DNA from: DATBVX01 sp035263105
GTDB taxonomy: Bacteria > Pseudomonadota > Gammaproteobacteria > Steroidobacterales > Steroidobacteraceae
DNA length: 64,000 nucleotides
Direction of reading: 5' to 3'
NCBI GenBank assembly: GCA_035263105.1
Contig: DATFRO010000044.1
Span: forward strand, 1 to 64,000
Position numbers and translations under genes: made by a program. Below the pieces are notes generated by a model that saw nothing but the letters and a program-made list of their open reading frames with translations, was not told the DNA's origin and made no database searches. Position 1 is the first letter of the stretch; each line of letters begins with the position of its first letter. This document shows positions 27,194 through 33,654 of this stretch, piece by piece.

Positions 27194-27801
27194 GGCACGA
27201 CCACCGTATCGCCGCTGTGCAGCTCGATGTTCTGCGCGAGATCCCGCCCGCGCTCCACGTCCGAGTAGCGGAACGCGATCGAGATCTGCTTGCCGTTCTC
27301 ACGCCGTAACACGCGGATGTCGTTGACGGCCGCGTAGGGGGTCGTGCCGCCTGCGAGGCTCAGGGCCTGCATGACGTCGATCGGGCGACTGAAGGGAAAC
27401 TCTCCCGGACGATTGACCTTGCCGATCACGTACACACGATTGCCGCCAATCGTCTTGACGGTCACCGTCACCACCGCGTCGGGAATGAACTTGCGGATGC
27501 GCTCGTCGATCGCCGCGCGTACTTCCTCGACCGTGCGGCCATTCGCCTGGATCTCGCCGGCGAGCGGAAACGACAGCCCGCCATCCGGTCGGACGAGGAC
27601 CTCAGCCTGGAGATCCTGCTCCTTCCACACCGAGACCATGAGAACGTCGCCGGGCTGCACACGGTAGGCGCTGCCCTCGGCGGCTGCAGTTGAAGCGGGG
27701 CGGCTTTGCTCGTCACCACGCGCGGCGGCACCGAGCAACACGCACAGGATCGAAATGACGAGACAGAGCGAGCGCGGCAATCTGTTTCTTGTTGTCCACA
27801 T
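27190..27801 (-). CDS. Wza-like polysaccharide export protein (short, XrtA-type)
   Basis: 203 residues from MWTTRNRLPRSLCLVISILC. After the signal peptide comes the Poly_export domain (AYRVQPGDVLMVSVWKEQDL, VRPDGGLSFPLAGEIQANGR) and one SLBB domain (NRVYVIGKVNRPGEFPFSRP). It lacks the C-terminal amphipathic helix of E. coli Wza, as do other short export proteins of exosortase loci; the barrel encoded next door may supply the outer-membrane part. It is the first gene of the long leftward polysaccharide operon. Upstream in-frame codons to 27990 have no export-protein homology. A promoter probably lies in the 133 bp before it. Confidence 0.9.
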   Translation of the reverse strand: MWTTRNRLPRSLCLVISILCVLLGAAARGDEQSRPASTAAAEGSAYRVQPGDVLMVSVWKEQDLQAEVLVRPDGGLSFPLAGEIQANGRTVEEVRAAIDERIRKFIPDAVVTVTVKTIGGNRVYVIGKVNRPGEFPFSRPIDVMQALSLAGGTTPYAAVNDIRVLRRENGKQISIAFRYSDVERGRDLAQNIELHSGDTVVVP

Positions 27802-27934
27802 ATTGTCTGACTTCTGCAAACACCACCCGCGATAGATCAGCCCGCCACACGTCCCTGCCTCGCTCGCCGCTCCGCCGCGAGGACTCCCGAGGAGGGGACT
27901 TCGGGTGCCCTCGAAGCGATGCGGCCTTGCTCGA

Positions 27935-28462
27935 TCAGCTCTGCAGCAGCGCTGCTCGCCGGCGCAGCAGTCCAATCCCGAGCAGTCCACTCATCAGCAA
28001 CCACAGTGCGGCGGGCAACGGCACCGGCTGCGTCAGATGGAGCAGCGACATCTGCAGCAGGTACGTACCCGCGTGCATGGAACCCTGGGTCTGGCCGGTC
28101 AGGAAACCGAAGAACCGGCCCGGCGAGTCGAGCTGGAAGCTGAAGGTTCCAGGTGCGGTGAGCTGCGCAAGCACTCCGCTTCCCGAGGTCATCATGAAAC
28201 TCAGCGCCGAAAACTTCTCCGGCCACGCCAGGTCGATCAGCTGGATCGTCAGCGTGCCGGCGAACGGAATGTCGAACTGCGTCTGCAGCGGCAGCGGGTT
28301 GCTGATGAATCCCGACTGCGAGAACACCAGGATCGACCCTGCGGGCAATCCCGGTATCACCGAATCCGCGCGGCTGCTGAATGGACTGACCAGGGCCACC
28401 GCCGCCACGACGGCCAGCCACCCTGCGCTCCTGCGCACTCTCTCCTTGCCTGCTGTCTCCAT
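27935..28462 (-). CDS. VPLPA-CTERM surface protein with a single module
   Basis: 175 residues. Signal peptide (about 12-33), one copy of the ~70-residue module seen five times in the protein at 466-2427 (residues 69-138, opening GTLTIQLIDLAWPEKF), and a VPLPA-CTERM tail: PVPLPAALWLLMSGLLGIG followed by LLRRRA. The tail is the substrate signal for XrtD, encoded at 6563-8137. A strong ribosome-binding site AGGAGGAAGC lies directly before ATG. It is 15 bp downstream of the ribbon-helix-helix gene, so the two form one operon. A secreted, sorted matrix or surface protein is inferred. Confidence 0.85.
   Translation of the reverse strand: METAGKERVRRSAGWLAVVAAVALVSPFSSRADSVIPGLPAGSILVFSQSGFISNPLPLQTQFDIPFAGTLTIQLIDLAWPEKFSALSFMMTSGSGVLAQLTAPGTFSFQLDSPGRFFGFLTGQTQGSMHAGTYLLQMSLLHLTQPVPLPAALWLLMSGLLGIGLLRRRAALLQS
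28049..28258 (-). repeat. Single copy of the module found five times at 826-2265
   Basis: The translated segment follows the module consensus: G-T-L-T-I-x-L-I-D-L-x-W-P-E-K-F, a Met/Ser/Gly strand, TFSFQLDSPGRFFGF, and AGTYLLQMSL at the end. The preceding FDI before A-G-T also matches modules 1 and 5 of the larger protein. Seen by eye in translation. Confidence 0.7.
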
Positions 28463-28478
28463 GCTTCCTCCTCGTTCG

Positions 28479-28985
28479 CTAGCCCTTCATGGGCGCGATA
28501 CTCGCGGGTTCCCCGTTGTGGCCGCCGGCGGCCGCTGCGCCGTTGTGCCGGTACACGTACTTCTCGTAGAGGTAGTGGCGCAGTGATTGCGAGAGCTCGT
28601 GGTTCTCGCCTTCGCTCTTGCCGAGCGAGCTCAACCTGAGCATCGCGTAGTTCTGCTGCAGGCCGCTCATCGCGATCAGGGCGATGTCGTCGCTCTCGAC
28701 GCGCCGCTCACGCTCCGCGCCCTCGTTGATGATGCTGTCGAGCCGCAGCGCATCGAGCTCGAAATAGCGCAGCAGCTCGCTGCCGGATTCCACGAACACC
28801 GGCACCAGGTTGCGCCCGCGCACCTCGTTGTCGTGGAGCGGCCCGAGTCGCGCGAGCATGCTCTTCACCGCGAAGCGGATGACGTCGGAGTCTCGCGCCC
28901 CGAGTCGCTGGGCCAGTTTCTTCACCTTGCGCACGTCTGCCGCGCTCATTCGAATGGACACCGCCTGCTTTCGAGCCTCGATCAC
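28479..28985 (-). CDS. Ribbon-helix-helix-type DNA-binding regulator
   Basis: 168 residues. The N-terminal 45 residues fit a ribbon-helix-helix (CopG/MetJ/Arc) fold: AVSIRMSAADVRKVKKLAQR (strand then helix A) and GARDSDVIRFAVKSMLARLG (turn and helix B). The remaining 120 residues are helical, contain LLRYFELDALRLDSIINEG and SDDIALIAMSGLQQNYAML, and end in a Gly/Ala-rich tail; they may sense a signal or oligomerise. The start is GTG with AAAGGA 6 nt upstream; an ATG 12 codons later would cut the first strand. It leads an operon with a VPLPA-CTERM gene. An inverted repeat at 29057-29073, 72 bp upstream, could be its own operator. Confidence 0.72.
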   Translation of the reverse strand: MIEARKQAVSIRMSAADVRKVKKLAQRLGARDSDVIRFAVKSMLARLGPLHDNEVRGRNLVPVFVESGSELLRYFELDALRLDSIINEGAERERRVESDDIALIAMSGLQQNYAMLRLSSLGKSEGENHELSQSLRHYLYEKYVYRHNGAAAAGGHNGEPASIAPMKG

Positions 28986-29056
28986 GGCTGGTCCTTTCCC
29001 CTGCTCCCACGCTGGGCGCTTCTTGTAGTTGCAGGACGGTAGTGAGCAAGTGTTTC

Positions 29057-29073
29057 AAGCTCATTTCGAGCTT
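29057..29073. promoter_or_regulatory. Inverted repeat, possible operator of the RHH regulator
   Basis: The sequence AAGCTC-ATTTC-GAGCTT is a perfect 6-bp inverted repeat 72 bp upstream of the regulator start. RHH proteins usually bind short inverted or direct repeats and often repress their own operon. Nothing else in the 273-bp gap explains it, except the terminator further left. Confidence 0.35.
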
Positions 29074-29180
29074 ATGACAAAGCAACATTGGTGCGTCTCG
29101 CATCGCAGGCACTTGCGCACTACGAATTGCAGACGAAAAAACCATGGCACACGCATTCTTGCGGCGCTGAGTTCACGCGG

Positions 29181-29213
29181 AAAAGCACAACGGCCCGCGA
29201 ATGCGGGCCGTTG
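29181..29213 (-). terminator. Rho-independent terminator of the 29259-30062 gene
   Basis: An 11-bp perfect stem, CAACGGCCCGC and its complement around a 4-nt loop (29188-29213), is followed on the minus strand by a CTTTTCC tract. It lies 46 bp after the stop codon. Confidence 0.8.
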
Positions 29214-29258
29214 AGGGAGCAGCGAACCGGCGTCAGCGCGGAGTCGCGCCGCCGGTGA

Positions 29259-30062
29259 TCAGGCGACGGTGAGTGCGCGGCGCCTGCGCAAGCCGAGAAG
29301 CGGCAGCGTGCTGCCGAGCAGCCAGGCCGCGGCGGGCAGAGGCACGGGCGTCACGCCGTTCGCGTACACGACGAAGTCCTGGTAATCGCGATCGCCTCCG
29401 CCGCGCAGATCCTCCCACGCGAGCAGCGCGCCATTGGTGGCGAAGGTCTGGCCGTTGAGGGGCGGCGCCAGGAATGGCGACCCGTTGCCGCGATAGGCGT
29501 ACAGATGGTCCGTACCGTCGCTGTTGAGCGAGGTCTGGCTGAAATACATCATGCGATCGACCGCGGGAGTATTGGGATTGTCCTCGGGCGTGCTCAGGTA
29601 GAACCCGAACGCCGCGCTGCCAAACGTCACGGCCGGGCGATTCGGCTTGCCCGGCCAGCCGATGACCACCGAGTACCCGCTCCCCGACGGTGTGAAGGTG
29701 ATGAAGGCCGTCGATCCCTGGCCGGCGGCGCCCGCGAACAGTTGCAGCTGCTTGGCGGGATTGAGCGGATCCAGTACGTCGTAAATGCCGAACGTATTCT
29801 GGGAGGCGAACCCTGCGAGCTCGATCACGATCGTCGCGGATGCGGGCCCCGTCGTCTGCCAGCGGCCGTCATTGGGCTCCGGCACGCAATCGCTACCCGC
29901 GTTCGGCGCATGACTGGCGCCCAGCAGGTTGTTGAACACCGCTTGCAGTGTGGATTCGCCGTTGGGCCCGCCAAAGGTGCACACCGCGGCAGCGCCCGCG
30001 AAAGACCAGGGCAGACTGATCAGGACGAGCGCGCCCAGGCACGCCCGAAGAAAATGCCGCAT
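29259..30062 (-). CDS. VPLPA-CTERM protein with a DUF4114-like domain
   Basis: 267 residues. Signal peptide (1-24), a beta-rich body of about 210 residues (FASQNTFGIYDVLDPLNPAK, TAFITFTPSGSGYSVVIG), and a WEDLRGGGDRDYQDFVVYAN segment near the end. That D-x-D-Y-x-D-x-V-V motif is typical of DUF4114 domains that close many PEP-CTERM proteins. The tail is TPVPLPAAAWLLGSTLPLLG then LRRRRA, a VPLPA-CTERM signal for XrtD. RBS AGGAGGGGAAACCG precedes ATG. A Pho-box-like repeat lies 59-76 bp upstream and a strong terminator follows, so this is a single-gene unit. Two Cys residues (about 28 and 59) could pair. Confidence 0.88.
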   Translation of the reverse strand: MRHFLRACLGALVLISLPWSFAGAAAVCTFGGPNGESTLQAVFNNLLGASHAPNAGSDCVPEPNDGRWQTTGPASATIVIELAGFASQNTFGIYDVLDPLNPAKQLQLFAGAAGQGSTAFITFTPSGSGYSVVIGWPGKPNRPAVTFGSAAFGFYLSTPEDNPNTPAVDRMMYFSQTSLNSDGTDHLYAYRGNGSPFLAPPLNGQTFATNGALLAWEDLRGGGDRDYQDFVVYANGVTPVPLPAAAWLLGSTLPLLGLRRRRALTVA

Positions 30063-30120
30063 CGGTTTCCCCTCCTATCGGCAATTGTTCGTCTTGGCGG
30101 GGCGACGATGCGCTGCCCTT

Positions 30121-30138
30121 GTGACAGCGATTTGACTT
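30121..30138 (-). promoter_or_regulatory. Pho-box-like direct repeat upstream of the VPLPA-CTERM gene at 29259
   Basis: On the minus strand the halves are AAGTCAA and CTGTCAC, separated by ATCG, so GTCAA and GTCAC repeat with 11-bp spacing as in PhoB boxes (CTGTCAT N4 CTGTCAT). It ends 59 bp upstream of the start codon. Match judged by eye. Confidence 0.45.
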
Positions 30139-30217
30139 TGGTGTGAATCTCGATAGGGAAAGCGCGCGCTCGCCGAGTACGCGCGTATGACGTTCGTCGA
30201 CGCTCGCTGGTCGAGGA

Positions 30218-30862
30218 TCAGCTCCCTGGCGGATGCGTGTTTTGATCCACCAGCTGATCGGTCGCCCGCCCGCGGTACTCGTCGACCAGGTTCTCGATCT
30301 GTGTACGCTTGAGGCGCGTGAACGGCTCCGCCTTGCCGAGCGATGACCAGAATCCCTGGTCTTCGTAACGGTCGAGGATCTCGTTGGTCACCTGGTACAT
30401 CTGCAGGTTCTTGTCGACGCAGCCCTTGAACTGCTGCTGGCTGGCGGCGAGATCGGCCTGCAGCTTGTTGCGCTCGGTCTCGACGTCGCGCAGCGTGCCG
30501 GCGGTCTCACGGAACTTCCCGACCAGTTCCTCCATGCGCGTGCGCTGCTGCGCGAGGCTCTGGTTGAGGCTCTCGGTGTTCGCCGCGGCGCGCGACGCCG
30601 CGCCCTCCGAGCTCTGCATGCGACGAGTGAGCGAATCCTTGTCGGCCTCGAGGCCATTGAGCTTCTTCTTCAGGTCGTCGAGCTCCTGCTTCATCCTGGC
30701 GTTCTCCGCCTGCAGCTGCGTGCGCTCGGAGGCGAGCTGCTGCATCTCCTGCATCATCTGCGCATTGGCGTTGCTCCCACCGGAGCGCGCCGTTTGTGCA
30801 CCGGCAGGCAGCGCCAGCACCGCCAGGATCGCCAGCAGCCCCAGGGTCGTCGGTGATCGCAT
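30218..30862 (-). CDS. Periplasmic coiled-coil protein at the end of the TonB-porin operon
   Basis: 214 residues from MRSPTTLGLLAILAVLALPA with a signal peptide (1-22) and a GGAGA ribosome-binding site. Residues 35-150 form a long coiled coil (QLQAENARMKQELDDLKKKL, RNKLQADLAASQQQFKGCV). The C-terminal 60 residues, containing YEDQGFWSSLGKAEPFTRLK and QIENLVDEYR, look like a compact conserved domain. One Cys, near 146. It is the last gene of the ExbB-ExbD-TonB-porin group, 72 bp after the porin. The family has no name I recognise. The position suggests it helps the porin or TonB complex bridge the periplasm; this is inference. Confidence 0.7.
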   Translation of the reverse strand: MRSPTTLGLLAILAVLALPAGAQTARSGGSNANAQMMQEMQQLASERTQLQAENARMKQELDDLKKKLNGLEADKDSLTRRMQSSEGAASRAAANTESLNQSLAQQRTRMEELVGKFRETAGTLRDVETERNKLQADLAASQQQFKGCVDKNLQMYQVTNEILDRYEDQGFWSSLGKAEPFTRLKRTQIENLVDEYRGRATDQLVDQNTHPPGS

Positions 30863-30934
30863 ATCAGGTCTCCAGCCTCGTGGGTCGTTTCCGGGGCCGC
30901 GATGAGCGGCTGGCGACCTCCGCCGAGTCATACG

Positions 30935-32563
30935 CTAGAACAGCGCGTTGAAGTCGAGCTGCCACACATCGACTGCGAATGGCGGCCCATCGATCTCGTG
31001 GCCGCTCAGCAAGCGCAGTCGCAGCCAGGTGTTGCGCGTCATGCCGAGGTAGCCGCCGACGTAGTAGCCCTGTACGTCCGTGCCACCGAGGCGGAAATCC
31101 GAATCCGTGAGCGCGTCCAGCACCGCGTCGGCCTCCAGGTACCGATACCCGACGAATACCCGGAAGCCGCCTGGAAGCGAATACGTCGAGCGCATCAGCG
31201 CGATCTCGCCCTGGTAGCCATCGACGCGCTTGTCGATCAGCAGGCCGGTGCGCGCCAGGATGTCCTGCTGATCGAATGCGATGTTGTGGACGTAATCGGC
31301 GTTGAAGCCGAAGCGATAGCCGCCGCCGATCGGCACCTCGAGCGAGGCAGCGACATCGACGATCGTGTAGTCCGCGGCGAGCGCGAAGAGATTGGTGCTG
31401 GTATCGGTGTCGTTGCGGATGTCGTACAGCGTGTTGCCCCGCTGCATGAAGTCCGGCGCGGTGTAGTCGAGCAGGTTGCTGTCGGGGTCGTTGCGGATGC
31501 CGACGGTGTTCTCATAGTCGTAGATGGCGCTCGCGAATATCAGCCGGATGTCATTGTCGAAACGCCAGTTGACGCCGAGTTGCGCGCCCGTGAGCCACTT
31601 GTCGTTGTTCGAGAGCTCGACTTCCTTGATCGGGAATGCGCCCAGGGTGAAGAACACGAAGCGCTCGTTCGCTTCGGTTCGCATCGGGTGCCAGCGGAAG
31701 GTCCCGGCGACGCCGTCGAATGACAGATCCTCGTCATACAGCAGGTCGGTGGAGAACCACGGACTCGGCATCTTCCCGCCGCTCAGCGTGAGCCACGGGT
31801 CGCCGTACTCGCCCTTGACATCCCAGCGGATGAAGGCGCGGTCCAGGCCGATCGTGTAGCGGCCGAAGGTGCTCGCCAGCGTGGCGTTGGTCGAGATCGG
31901 CTCGTTCAAGTTGCCGGTCGCGACGCGAATCCCGGCATGCAGACCTTCGGCGACGTCGACGTCGACGCCGAGGCGCGCCCGCGCGCGCAGCCGGGCGCGA
32001 TCCTCGGTGGTGTTGAGCAGCGCCGCCGTGCCGGCCTTGCCGATGCCGCCCTTGGCATTGACGGTATTGAAATCGAGGTAGGTGTTGGGCGCGTTGTCAT
32101 TCGAGAAGTTGTCGTACTGCTCGCGCACGCGCACGTCGCCGACGATCTTCACTTTGCCGATCCACTCGGGCAATGCACCCGGTACGCCCCACTTCTCCTC
32201 GCGTGCTGTGGCGAGCACCTCATTGACCACCTGGGGCTTGACCTCCCTGGCAACCTCGTCGCTGATCTCCTGCTTCACGACGTCGGGCACATGCGTCACG
32301 CGCACTGCACCCGCCTCGCCCTCGGCAACCTTGGCGGCAGCGGCGGCGTCCGCGGCCGCCTTGTCCTGCGCTTGCTTGACGAGCGCCTGTGCCTGGTCGC
32401 GCGTCACCACGCCTTTCTCCACCAGCGCCTGCAACAGGTTCACGACGGTGTTGCGCAGCTCGTTGAGCGAGCGCTCCTCCGCGGACACTTCGGCGCGTGC
32501 CACGGAGGCGACGGTCAATGAGGCGCACGCAAGTGCGGTCAACAGCGTGGTCGAGATCTTCAT
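30935..32563 (-). CDS. Putative outer-membrane porin
   Basis: 542 residues. Signal peptide (1-24), a periplasmic N-terminal helix region (NELRNTVVNLLQALVEKGV and Ala-rich KAAADAAAAAKVAEGEAG), then a beta barrel from about residue 130: VKIVGDVRVREQYDNFSND, RARLRARARLGVDVDVAEGL, FIRWDVKGEYGDPWLTLSGG, and a final strand ending in Phe (VWQLDFNALF). This pattern matches the 'putative porin' family (PF16930 type). The C-terminal Phe is the usual BamA signal. Encoded directly after tonB (18 bp), in the order exbB-exbD-tonB-porin. The substrate is unknown; a phosphate-related solute is suggested only by context. Confidence 0.85.
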   Translation of the reverse strand: MKISTTLLTALACASLTVASVARAEVSAEERSLNELRNTVVNLLQALVEKGVVTRDQAQALVKQAQDKAAADAAAAAKVAEGEAGAVRVTHVPDVVKQEISDEVAREVKPQVVNEVLATAREEKWGVPGALPEWIGKVKIVGDVRVREQYDNFSNDNAPNTYLDFNTVNAKGGIGKAGTAALLNTTEDRARLRARARLGVDVDVAEGLHAGIRVATGNLNEPISTNATLASTFGRYTIGLDRAFIRWDVKGEYGDPWLTLSGGKMPSPWFSTDLLYDEDLSFDGVAGTFRWHPMRTEANERFVFFTLGAFPIKEVELSNNDKWLTGAQLGVNWRFDNDIRLIFASAIYDYENTVGIRNDPDSNLLDYTAPDFMQRGNTLYDIRNDTDTSTNLFALAADYTIVDVAASLEVPIGGGYRFGFNADYVHNIAFDQQDILARTGLLIDKRVDGYQGEIALMRSTYSLPGGFRVFVGYRYLEADAVLDALTDSDFRLGGTDVQGYYVGGYLGMTRNTWLRLRLLSGHEIDGPPFAVDVWQLDFNALF

Positions 32564-32581
32564 TATTGGAGCTGCTGAAGG

Positions 32582-33226
32582 TCAGATTCGCGAGACGATG
32601 CGCAGCGACACCGGCTGCGGCATTTCGAGCGGCGGGGCTTGCGCCACGCGGGTCAGGTTGGAGAGCGCCCCTTCGATCGCCTGGTCGAGCTCATTGCTGC
32701 CGGTGGAGCTCGCCAGCTGCACGCGTTCGATGCCGCCGTCCGACTTGAGCCACAGCCGCACGACGACCGAGTACGAGCCCCCGCGCAGTCTCTTCTCGTC
32801 CTGCAGGCGCTCGAGAATCGCGTTCTTGAGCTGCCCGGTATACCAGGCGAACGCACCGCCGCTGGTGGCGAGCAGATCGCGGCCGCCCTTGCGGGCCATG
32901 AGGCCGAAGTCGTCGCCACCCGCCGTGCCTTCGGCGTCGAGTCCCAGCTGCTCGCCGGGCGGCGGATCGTTGTTCGCATCCCGCGGCTGCTCTTCCGGCT
33001 CCGGCACTTTCAACTCTTCCTGCACCTCCGGAGGCGGCGGCTCTTCCGGCGGGGGCGGCGGCGGGCGGATGATCTTCACTTCCTGTGCGATCTGCTTCAC
33101 CGGGGCCGGTGCGCCCGAGATCATGGTCTTGATGAAGTACACGATCGCGCCGCCGGCCGTGGTCGCGAACAGCAACACGCCGAGCGCCACGCCCATTCGT
33201 TGCCAAAGACTGCGACTGCTCTTCAT
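32582..33226 (-). CDS. tonB: TonB-family energy transducer
   Basis: 214 residues. One N-terminal membrane helix (about 12-33, VALGVLLFATTAGGAIVYFI), a Pro/Glu-rich periplasmic spacer with PPPPPPEEPPPPEVQEELKV, and a C-terminal TonB-like domain: VVVRLWLKSDGGIERVQLAS, SSTGSNELDQAIEGALSNL. TonB carries proton-motive-force energy from ExbB-ExbD to the outer membrane. Its genes here are exbB (DUF2341 fusion), exbD, tonB, porin, with gaps of 9-18 bp. No TonB-dependent receptor gene is nearby, so its partner may be the porin or a receptor elsewhere. Confidence 0.87.
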   Translation of the reverse strand: MKSSRSLWQRMGVALGVLLFATTAGGAIVYFIKTMISGAPAPVKQIAQEVKIIRPPPPPPEEPPPPEVQEELKVPEPEEQPRDANNDPPPGEQLGLDAEGTAGGDDFGLMARKGGRDLLATSGGAFAWYTGQLKNAILERLQDEKRLRGGSYSVVVRLWLKSDGGIERVQLASSTGSNELDQAIEGALSNLTRVAQAPPLEMPQPVSLRIVSRI

Positions 33227-33234
33227 GGGCTGCC

Positions 33235-33642
33235 CTACTTCACGATCTTCTGGGTCACGAGGCCGAGCTGCGTGATCTCGAGCCGGCCGATGAGATCGAG
33301 GACATCGACGACGCGCTGGTACTGGATGGTCGCGTCGGCCTTGATGATGACCGGCAGGTTCGGATTTGCCGTCTTGTACTGGCGCAGGAGCGATTCGAGC
33401 TCCTGCATCGACACCGGGAAGGTATCGAGATAGATCGTGCCGTCGGCGGTGATGGTGATGGCCTTGGTCTTGTTCTCCGCCAGGCTCGGTTGCGCGCTTG
33501 CCTTCGGCAGGTTGACCTTGATGCCCTGCACGGTCGCCGTCGTCATGATGATGAAGATCACCAGCAGCACGTAGGCGAGATCGAGCATCGGCGTGATGTT
33601 GATCTCATCGTAGACGTCTTGTTCTTCAGCGCTGGCCGACAT
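33235..33642 (-). CDS. exbD: ExbD/TolR-family biopolymer transport protein
   Basis: 135 residues. The N-terminal DEINITPMLDLAYVLLVIFI holds the conserved membrane Asp that carries the proton flux, followed by a periplasmic domain (TIYLDTFPVSMQELESLLRQ, LPVIIKADATIQYQRVVDVL). Standard ExbD length. It pairs with the ExbB-type channel encoded upstream (12 bp) and with TonB downstream. Confidence 0.93.
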   Translation of the reverse strand: MSASAEEQDVYDEINITPMLDLAYVLLVIFIIMTTATVQGIKVNLPKASAQPSLAENKTKAITITADGTIYLDTFPVSMQELESLLRQYKTANPNLPVIIKADATIQYQRVVDVLDLIGRLEITQLGLVTQKIVK

Positions 33643-33654
33643 GGCTGCGATTCC

